From Prolixibacteraceae bacterium (GTDB lineage Bacteria > Bacteroidota > Bacteroidia > Bacteroidales > Prolixibacteraceae), in contig JAGODU010000174.1 in assembly GCA_017998095.1 (NCBI GenBank), forward strand, positions 1 through 8,137: DNA of 8,137 bases, read 5' to 3'. A model generated the notes under the pieces. That model did not search any database, had not been told where the DNA came from, and worked only from the letters and a program-made list of their open reading frames with translations. The position numbers were made by a program, and so were the translations under genes. Below are positions 1-5,158 of the stretch, piece after piece (position 1 is the stretch's first letter; each line of letters begins with the position of its first letter).

Positions 1-633
1 CTGCCCGCCAATAGTTGTAAATGCACCTCCCGCATAAACCGTCGTCCCCGAAACCACAATAGCAATCACAATATCATTCGCATCGGGATTCCAGTCGGTT
101 ATGCTGCCCGAGTAGTCAATTGCGGCGATGTGGTTGCACAAATGTCCACCAATGCTTGTGAAGTTACCCCCTACATAGACCGTTGTCCCTGAGATCGCTA
201 GGGCGAACACCAATCCGTTAGCATCGGGATTCCATGCATCATCTACTGAACCATTGGAAAGAATGTGGGCAATATGGTTGCGTTCAACAGATCCAACTCT
301 GTTGAATTCCCCTCCAATATACCACCCGCCCGAGCCATCTGGAATACAAGAATTGACAGCCCCATTGACCTTAGGATAGGTGGAAAACGGCAATCCTGAG
401 GAATCCATCGGAACCCCTTTTCCAGTATTGGGTCCGACATAATTGAAAAAACCGCCTATATAGGTCATGTTATCGGATGTAACAATGGCAGATACCAGCC
501 CATCAGTCACCCAGGCGTTCGGTTCAGGTATACTGCTAAGTTGCACTGCAGCTGGGGCAGGGACAAAGGCAGATAAGGTCAAAGTTAAAACAACAAATGA
601 AATTCTCCAGTTGGGATAGTTTATTCTTTTCAT
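1..633 (-). CDS. secreted delta-60/beta-propeller repeat protein, N-terminal part (cut by window edge)
   Basis: The frame is open from the ATG at 633 to the left edge (211 codons), so the C-terminus is outside the window. The start is supported by an AGGAGG box (640-645 on the plus strand as CCTCCT) six bases upstream. Residues 1-29 look like a Sec signal peptide: basic MKRINYPNWR, a hydrophobic core ISFVVLTLTLSAFV, then APAA as a likely signal peptidase I site. The rest is made of repeats of about 47 residues built on WNPDANG...SGTTVYVGGNFTSIGG..N.IAAID..G. Two well-kept WNPDAN units start near residues 134 and 181, and two more diverged units precede them (GGFFNYVG near 60, GGEFNRVG near 107). 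This pattern matches delta-60/DUF5122-type beta-propeller repeats by eye. It is probably exported and may bind or display at the surface, but its function is unknown. Its GC content is higher than that of the genes to the right, which fits a host gene. Confidence 0.8.
   Translation of the reverse strand, partial: MKRINYPNWRISFVVLTLTLSAFVPAPAAVQLSSIPEPNAWVTDGLVSAIVTSDNMTYIGGFFNYVGPNTGKGVPMDSSGLPFSTYPKVNGAVNSCIPDGSGGWYIGGEFNRVGSVERNHIAHILSNGSVDDAWNPDANGLVFALAISGTTVYVGGNFTSIGGHLCNHIAAIDYSGSITDWNPDANDIVIAIVVSGTTVYAGGAFTTIGGQ
80..234 (-). repeat. 141-bp periodic repeat encoding propeller units
   Basis: The 14-base string GCATCGGGATTCCA occurs at 80-93 and again at 221-234, exactly 141 bases apart, which is 47 codons. 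Sequence between the copies is also similar (for example the segments encoding SGTTVY). This is the DNA-level trace of repeated protein units and suggests fairly recent duplication within the gene. Confidence 0.75.
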
Positions 634-741
634 ATGGTGCCTCCTTCTTAAGTTTTTCTGTATTTTTCTGCCAGCGATTCATTTTTCAACCTCTTTTTAC
701 TTTTACATAAACTAAAAAAGGCAACAAACTTGTAACAGATG

Positions 742-768
742 ATTTTACATCATTCACTGATATGTCAA
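742..768 (-). promoter_or_regulatory. possible sigma70 promoter for the propeller gene
   Basis: On the minus strand TTGACA (768-763) is followed after 15 bases by TAAAAT (747-742). The -35 is a perfect consensus match, but the spacer is two bases shorter than ideal. A small inverted repeat, ATGAT-TTTAC-ATCAT, overlaps the -10. The promoter would leave a leader of roughly 100 bases before the ATG at 633. No riboswitch could be recognised in that leader. Confidence 0.35.
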
Positions 769-826
769 GATCCTGCGTCACCAGTACTATGATTAGGAAA
801 AATAATATAATTCCCTATAGTAGCCG

Positions 827-856
827 ACAGTGATTTATTATTTTTATTTTCACTGT
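827..856. repeat. short inverted repeat
   Basis: ACAGTGA (827-833) and TCACTGT (850-856) are perfect reverse complements around a 16-base A/T loop, and the right arm runs into TTTTGTT. It could be a weak terminator on the plus strand, but no plus-strand gene precedes it. Role unknown. Confidence 0.35.
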
Positions 857-965
857 TTTGTTATATACTTATTTTAAACCATAAAATTGTCTCATATCAT
901 CTTGTTAATGTCAATGGATTATTAGAGGATCCGATAAAGTGTCTGGATAGGGCAGCTCTTCTAAG

Positions 966-984
966 GCTGAATACCTGGTTCAGC
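966..984. repeat. short inverted repeat
   Basis: GCTGAA (966-971) and TTCAGC (979-984) form a six-base stem with a seven-base loop. There is no adjacent T-run, so it is not a standard terminator. It stands out as a GC-richer island in the spacer. Confidence 0.3.
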
Positions 985-1175
985 AGCTAGACTTGCATTT
1001 TATATTTTCCTTTCTGTATCAACCATTTATTTTTATTATTTATTGTTTAATTGCTTTACTCAATTTTTTAAATTATCCCCTCTATTCATAATACAAATTT
1101 TACAGATTCTATTTTCATCCTGAATATATTGTTCATCCCCATTGATAAATCTCTGCATGATCGCATTGCAGTAAG

Positions 1176-1211
1176 TGATTAATATTGATTAATGAGAATC
1201 AATGTTTATCA
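1176..1211. repeat. extended palindrome with ATTGATT/AATCAAT core
   Basis: The core ATTGATT (1184-1190), six-base centre, AATCAAT (1197-1203) is a perfect inverted repeat. It is flanked by an outer pair TGATTAA (1176-1182) and TTTATCA (1205-1211) matching at six of seven positions. The right arm, continued as TTTATCAATGG (1205-1215), is also the exact reverse complement of CCATTGATAAA at 1139-1149. The cluster looks like a protein-binding region and has some resemblance to Fur-type heptamers, but no gene starts next to it. Confidence 0.45.
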
Positions 1212-1294
1212 ATGGCAAAAAACAATCCAAAGAATTGCTGAATTAAACTTTTATTTTTAAACAAAAAAGGACTAAAGGGACAACATGATATAAG

Positions 1295-1316
1295 CCTGGT
1301 CAAGTTATTGCCCAGG
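1295..1316. repeat. hairpin of two 9-base arms and a 4-base loop
   Basis: CCTGGTCAA (1295-1303), GTTA, TTGCCCAGG (1308-1316) pair at eight of nine positions. Seven A bases follow on the plus strand (1317-1323). No T-run follows on either strand, so it does not meet the usual rule for an intrinsic terminator. Confidence 0.45.
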
Positions 1317-1397
1317 AAAAAAACATCCCAATAAGAAATAAGCCACATGTCGGGACTAAAGAAATCTAATATTTATTTTCTTTATAAAATAAAAAAG

Positions 1398-1443
1398 CAC
1401 GCCCGAAGGGATTTGAACCCCTAACCTTCTGATCCGTAGTCAG
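1398..1443 (-). other. 3' part of tRNA-Arg(ACG); probable attachment-site core
   Basis: On the minus strand this 46-base segment corresponds to tRNA positions 28-73. It has half of the anticodon stem (CTGA), loop CTACGGA with anticodon ACG, TCAG, a five-base variable region, T-stem AGGGG / CCCTT around loop TTCAAAT, the acceptor strand CGGGCGT and discriminator G. CCA is not encoded. The likeness stops sharply: position 27 (base 1444) is A on the minus strand and cannot pair with A43, and no D-arm or 5' acceptor strand follows. A tRNA 3' end without its 5' half beside phage genes is the standard product of integration into a tRNA gene. In tRNA orientation, foreign DNA lies upstream (to the right here) and original chromosome downstream (to the left). 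Confidence 0.8.
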
Positions 1444-1597
1444 TTTTAAGGGGTTTTTATGGGGCGAAAATAAAGCGAAAGATTAAGTAAAATAAGGCTT
1501 TGCGAGATGTGAGTTTTTGGCACTGCGTAAAAAGTTGTCTTAAATCTGGCAAAATAAAATTCATTTTTGGGAGTACATCGGATAAACTTTATTCTCT
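1444..1597. other. non-coding end of the element between att core and phosphoesterase gene
   Basis: No gene is visible in these 154 bases. On the inferred orientation this is the phage arm of the attachment site. It contains two similar ten-base strings, AAAATAAAGC (1467-1476) and AAAATAAGGC (1489-1498), 22 bases apart in direct orientation, and a weaker third (1551-1560). These could be arm-type recombinase sites, but A/T-rich DNA yields such matches by chance. Confidence 0.3.
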
Positions 1598-2362
1598 TTA
1601 GATATCTCGGGATAAATCACTTTTTATTTCTTTGACTATCACCCTCTTATTAATGATTATTTCTCTTATTACTGGGTTATCTGAACCAAATGCTCCGGCA
1701 GCAATTACACGAGTTCCTAACAATTTCCCCTTCCATATAGCCGCTTCATGCCGATGCCCAAAACATACAACATCTATTTTCCCCCTAATGATGTTTATTA
1801 ACCTCTCCGCATCTAAAAGCCTCATAAATATATCTGTATGATAAAAAAGATGATGATGTAAAACCAGAATCTTTTTATATTTATTGTTTTCCGGATTATT
1901 CAATACTCTGCTTAAATGATTAAGTTGCTCATCACCTACAGCACCACAAGCAAAATCTAAAGGATTTATTGTTTGCAGATTTGTATTAAGGCCAATAATC
2001 AAAACTCCATCAATAATTTTAGTTATAACCTGTTTTTTATCACTATACTGAACCCCTCCACACCCAAAATAATAATCAAAACGTTTAGCAGCCTTTTCAC
2101 TATAACCCAGACCCATATATCCATAATCATGATTTCCGGGAACTACAAAGCACCGCCCCTTATCCACGAAATACCATAACATCGTATGAGCCTGTTCATA
2201 TTGTTCAATACCGCCATCATCTGTAACATCTCCGGAGATTAGCAATATATGATCAGGAAAGTTTTGTTCTAAATACAAAAGTCTTTTATGCACTTCTAAA
2301 TTAACAGAATTTCCTGAAGATCCATGAATATGAAGATCTGAAATATGTAAAAATCTTGGCAT
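1598..2362 (-). CDS. calcineurin-like metallophosphoesterase (CpdA-like, cargo gene)
   Basis: This 254-residue protein carries the full motif set of the calcineurin-like phosphoesterase superfamily: D9 and H11 in ISDLHIH, D45 in SGDVTD, N77-H78-D79 in GNHD, the H169-H171 run in VLHHH, and H203/H205 in GHRH. These residues bind two metal ions and hydrolyse phosphomono- or diesters. The length and single-domain form suit the class III (CpdA/Icc-like) group, whose members include cyclic nucleotide phosphodiesterases, but the real substrate cannot be read from the sequence. There is no signal peptide, so it is probably cytoplasmic. The ATG at 2362 has AAAGGG (2369-2374) six bases upstream. A 117-bp gap separates it from the tail genes, room for its own promoter, and it is the last gene before the att core. 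It is probably accessory cargo rather than a virion part. Confidence 0.85.
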   Translation of the reverse strand: MPRFLHISDLHIHGSSGNSVNLEVHKRLLYLEQNFPDHILLISGDVTDDGGIEQYEQAHTMLWYFVDKGRCFVVPGNHDYGYMGLGYSEKAAKRFDYYFGCGGVQYSDKKQVITKIIDGVLIIGLNTNLQTINPLDFACGAVGDEQLNHLSRVLNNPENNKYKKILVLHHHLFYHTDIFMRLLDAERLINIIRGKIDVVCFGHRHEAAIWKGKLLGTRVIAAGAFGSDNPVIREIIINKRVIVKEIKSDLSRDI

Positions 2363-2479
2363 TCTATACCCTTTAAAATATTACCAAATCAAATTTAAAG
2401 GCTTTTCTTTTTAAATAACACAAGAACATACCTACTGCTTATAAACCTTATAGTTCCTTATTAAACATAGCGTAGTTTA
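2363..2479. other. gap between tail operon and phosphoesterase gene
   Basis: This A/T-rich gap of 117 bases is much longer than the other gaps in the cluster. A poor promoter candidate on the minus strand (TTGTGT, 18 bases, TTTAAA) lies in it, and no clear terminator hairpin was found. It is the most likely place for a transcription break or an independent start for the phosphoesterase gene. Confidence 0.3.
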
Positions 2480-2854
2480 TTATTTTTCATTTGCTGTTAT
2501 TTCTTTCTGGTTATCTGATAAATACTTTTTTGCACCTTCCACAATAATAGCCCCGGCAATGCCTACGAGAGGAGTCCACCATCCACCCGGGACTAATCCA
2601 ATTGCTGTTGTTCCATAAGCTGCAATAGCACCACTAACTACAGTAAGCCCAAATTTCCCAATATCTTTTAAATCTTGTTTATCTATATGAAATCGTTTAC
2701 TGCCCTTTTTTATATTTAGAACACTTTTAACTTTCTTCTTTTCCAAACTTTTTTTAATTTGTTTTTCTCTCTCCCTAATTATAGTTAATTCCCCTTGAAG
2801 CCTTTGCTTTACCAAATCATCTAACTCTTCATTCTTTTTGTTTATATTATTCAT
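2480..2854 (-). CDS. small protein with coiled-coil start and hydrophobic hairpin, unknown
   Basis: I do not recognise this 124-residue protein. Residues 1 to about 50 are rich in K, E and R with leucines and isoleucines spaced as in an amphipathic or coiled-coil helix. Residues 68-88 and 92-107 are two hydrophobic, glycine- and alanine-rich stretches separated by PGGWW, and the tail (108-124) is charged. This suggests a membrane hairpin or a glycine-zipper-like segment. The ATG at 2854 has GGAGAG (2861-2866) six bases upstream, 27 bases after the preceding fibre gene ends. In phage clusters this place after the fibres often holds a fibre chaperone or a holin. The two hydrophobic segments would suit a holin-like protein, but the long charged N-terminus is unusual for one and no endolysin is adjacent. 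Confidence 0.7.
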   Translation of the reverse strand: MNNINKKNEELDDLVKQRLQGELTIIREREKQIKKSLEKKKVKSVLNIKKGSKRFHIDKQDLKDIGKFGLTVVSGAIAAYGTTAIGLVPGGWWTPLVGIAGAIIVEGAKKYLSDNQKEITANEK

Positions 2855-2881
2855 ATTTTACTCTCCATTCAATGATTTATT

Positions 2882-3916
2882 TTATGCATAATCCTGGACA
2901 TAACTTATTTCCCAATGAATCTCTTGATGCCCACCCGCTGTTATGCAACGAACATAAAGTTCATCTCCCAAAATAGGATTAAGATTTATTTGCTGTTCAC
3001 TTCTGGCATAAATATCAGCTGCTGCTAGCGTTAGTGTTATTTTAGATGTTGAATCAAAAGTTGAACGTTTATCTATTTCTATTATGGTATTCCCTGTACC
3101 AACATTTAAACATTTTATTTCTGAACGTACCACTGTTACACTATCACAATATGAAGGATGAAATGTAAACCGATCATAATATTGATTAGTTGGTGTTACC
3201 TGAATTATACCTGGAAATCCACCAGATCTAAACGCCAGTTTTAGTGCTGGAACAGAGGTTGTATTACCATTACTTGCAACTGGTAAATTCTTAATACTAA
3301 ACCAATCCGTTCTATCATAATCAATAGTTGCTGACGAAACGCTTGTCTGACCAGGAAGAACAAGAATATCACATAACAAAATCCCTTCAGAAAAAAAAAT
3401 TTTTTTTGAGGGTTTCATTGCGTGTCCTTGATCAGCTATGTCTCCATGAATTAACCTAAAACGCCATGTGATTTTCTTTGAAAAAGATTGTGTTTCTCCA
3501 TAACCATCAACACCAGTTGCAAGTGGTTGGTAAAAGGGAATAGCTCCGAATGCAATCCAACGCTCTTTCCCGGTTGTAGGAATTTCCAATGGTTTAATCT
3601 CAATTTCTGAATCTCCACCAAAATTATCATACGCCTTTCCAAGTGATTCAGGTAAAAAATCACCTTGCCACCAAACAGATATTGTCCCGGTACGAGAAAT
3701 ATCTATACGTTGTCCGGCTCTTGAGTAAGCAGTTAAAGGAGTTATGTCCAGTTGCCACCCCCCAAGTATAGATTCTTTTGGCGGAATTCCTACTATAATA
3801 CCCTTAGTAAATATATCATTGATGAAATTAGCAAAAAGAGTTTGGGGAAACTCCACGAACATTTGAGCAGTTCGTGGAGTAAGCCTTTGCCTGAAATATG
3901 GAGTTAATATATCCAT
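2882..3916 (-). CDS. tail-fibre-like protein 2 (344 aa)
   Basis: No exact family is recognised; the call as a distal tail or receptor-binding protein rests on position and on likeness to the 404 aa neighbour. The shared region runs from about residue 119 to 205: RW (119-120), KITWRFRLIHGD (148-159), LLCDI (180-184) and IDYDR (198-202), at offsets of 9-11 residues from the neighbour. Ahead of it, LTAYSRAGQRIDI (61-73) matches the neighbour's region around VYAFQGNAYPSGI. Residues from about 220 to the end are beta-rich by eye and unlike the neighbour, as expected of a receptor-binding tip. The ATG at 3916 is 12 bases after the previous stop, and its AAAGGG site overlaps that stop. An A/T homopolymer (3391-3407) lies in the middle of the gene. 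No signal peptide or membrane segment is seen. Confidence 0.7.
   Translation of the reverse strand: MDILTPYFRQRLTPRTAQMFVEFPQTLFANFINDIFTKGIIVGIPPKESILGGWQLDITPLTAYSRAGQRIDISRTGTISVWWQGDFLPESLGKAYDNFGGDSEIEIKPLEIPTTGKERWIAFGAIPFYQPLATGVDGYGETQSFSKKITWRFRLIHGDIADQGHAMKPSKKIFFSEGILLCDILVLPGQTSVSSATIDYDRTDWFSIKNLPVASNGNTTSVPALKLAFRSGGFPGIIQVTPTNQYYDRFTFHPSYCDSVTVVRSEIKCLNVGTGNTIIEIDKRSTFDSTSKITLTLAAADIYARSEQQINLNPILGDELYVRCITAGGHQEIHWEISYVQDYA
3391..3407 (-). repeat. A/T homopolymer in fibre gene (possible slippage site)
   Basis: Nine A followed by eight T on the plus strand. In the gene it reads TCA AAA AAA ATT TTT TTT TCT (S-K-K-I-F-F-S). Both A AAA AAA and T TTT TTT are in the phase of classic -1 slippery heptamers. 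A one-base insertion gives TGA within a few codons; a one-base deletion runs about 45 codons to a TAA. Confidence 0.6.
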
Positions 3917-3928
3917 TTTTATATCCCT

Positions 3929-5143
3929 TTATATTATATTTGAGGTATAAGCAAAATATTGACCATAATGTAATATTCCTTCAAGCATTTCGGTATCTGG
4001 AAACAATGTTGAATGATCAATAAATTCATTGGCAATATGCGCTGTAAGATTATTTTCGGGGTTGATATTTCTAAAATATACTCTGAGCAAATTTCTTCCG
4101 GGAGAAAATGTCACTTCTACGGTTTCAGATTCCTTTGTGCCCTGAGCGAAAGTAACATCTGTGATTGTTGATGCGTTCCAACTTCCAGTAATTACATCAT
4201 ATGGAGCACCTAAGGCAATTACTCTCATTTCCATAAAATCAGCTCCACCTGATGCAGCATGTGGTTTTGATTTAAATGTAATATTTTTGACAACATCCGT
4301 TGTGCCAGGATTAAGGATTGGAAATGATAAAATTATCCCGTCATTATCCCCGGCAATTCTTTGCTTAAGAATTACCCCATTTTTCGTCCAAACAACATTT
4401 CCAAGAACATCCGGTACAAGTCCATCATCAGGATCTAAAAAATCATCATAATCATAAGGATCACCTGCAGACCAAGATGCAAGCGCTTTTAATTTACATT
4501 CGGCAATAAATGCAGGTGTGCCAAGATATAAATGCCCCAGTTTTCCACCTTTCCATTTTGTACGCCGTGAATCGTCTATTAATTCTATTGTTGTTGTCCC
4601 CCCAACATTTTTTAAACAAACATCACACAATACCAAATATGCATTTTCTTCTGATGGTAAAGATGGTGGATCAGGAAAGCCACTAGCTGTTAACCCTTGA
4701 TCTCCCGGAGTTAATCTAAATTTAAAAGTTTTATTTTTTAGCCAATAATAATTAACACCACTTTTAATTCTAACATCACTTTCACTTTCCTCAGCAACAA
4801 CCATAACATTGACCCATCTGCGATAACCATCTGAGACACTTATTGCTGAGCCGTCAGCTTGACCAGCTGCCCCAAGAGAAGTATACCCACTATGAGTGGT
4901 TTTTAAGTTTAAAGTAGAACTATTTTTCATAGTAATTCCAGAGGGATACGCATTTCCCTGAAAAGCATATACATCTAGACTTCGGGGATCTACACCATTG
5001 ATTCCAACCACAGCACCATATTGCCAGCCATAACCAATACCGCGCAAAGTGATGTCATTAACAGCTTCTTCTACCTGATCAAAACATTGATTCATTTCGC
5101 CCTCTGTGGGGACTTGACCTGGATAAAACTGTGTTCTATTCAT
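3929..5143 (-). CDS. tail-fibre-like protein 1 (404 aa)
   Basis: Directly after the gpI-like gene, where contractile phages usually encode their fibre. The N-terminus (1-45) begins MNRTQFYPGQVPTEGEMNQC and holds a short helical stretch, plausibly a baseplate attachment part. Residues 57-70 (DVYAFQGNAYPSGI) have the look of the 'property plus G-A-...-G-I' module common near the start of tail fibres. Residues 108-194 contain RRW, KTFKFRLTPGD (138-148), VLCDV (171-175) and LIDDSRR (188-194), all shared with the 344 aa neighbour. Residues from about 245 are beta-rich by eye and unique, a likely receptor-binding portion. The ATG at 5143 is fixed by a strong AGGAGG at 5153-5158 that overlaps the previous stop. 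Function as a fibre is inferred from context. Confidence 0.75.
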   Translation of the reverse strand: MNRTQFYPGQVPTEGEMNQCFDQVEEAVNDITLRGIGYGWQYGAVVGINGVDPRSLDVYAFQGNAYPSGITMKNSSTLNLKTTHSGYTSLGAAGQADGSAISVSDGYRRWVNVMVVAEESESDVRIKSGVNYYWLKNKTFKFRLTPGDQGLTASGFPDPPSLPSEENAYLVLCDVCLKNVGGTTTIELIDDSRRTKWKGGKLGHLYLGTPAFIAECKLKALASWSAGDPYDYDDFLDPDDGLVPDVLGNVVWTKNGVILKQRIAGDNDGIILSFPILNPGTTDVVKNITFKSKPHAASGGADFMEMRVIALGAPYDVITGSWNASTITDVTFAQGTKESETVEVTFSPGRNLLRVYFRNINPENNLTAHIANEFIDHSTLFPDTEMLEGILHYGQYFAYTSNII

Positions 5144-5152
5144 TGATAAAAA

Positions 5153-5158
5153 CCTCCT
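5153..5158 (-). promoter_or_regulatory. strong ribosome binding site overlapping upstream stop codon
   Basis: AGGAGG on the minus strand, nine bases before the ATG at 5143. Its last-transcribed neighbour is the TAG stop (5157-5159) of the gpI-like gene, so stop and binding site share bases. This fits translational coupling and high expression of the fibre relative to baseplate proteins. Confidence 0.7.

Larger units (their letters stand above)
634..1397. other. AT-rich non-coding spacer
   Basis: No supportable gene was found on either strand. It holds the leader and possible promoter of the propeller gene at its left end, several inverted repeats (827-856, 966-984, 1176-1211, 1295-1316), and many A/T runs. 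One line counted (1021-1080) has 11 G or C in 60 bases. Its right end abuts the tRNA-Arg fragment. Confidence 0.7.

Noticed and set aside
243..440. 65-codon minus-strand open frame
   Set aside because: It lies in another frame inside the propeller gene, whose own frame shows a signal peptide, a good ribosome binding site and clear repeats.
634..1397. GC-content shift as the element boundary
   Set aside because: The drop in GC begins right after the propeller gene near 640, not at the att core, so composition alone does not place the boundary. Non-coding DNA is often A/T-rich.
1398..1443. A complete functional tRNA gene
   Set aside because: Only positions 28-73 are present; no D-arm or 5' acceptor strand follows and position 27 does not pair with 43.
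1416..1455. Intrinsic terminator from AACCCCT and AGGGGTT followed by T bases
   Set aside because: The left arm is part of the tRNA T-arm and the loop would be about 24 bases, too long for a convincing terminator.
4161..4451. Plus-strand open frame of 96 codons
   Set aside because: It is antisense to the 404 aa fibre-like gene, lacks a ribosome binding site and has no recognisable motif.
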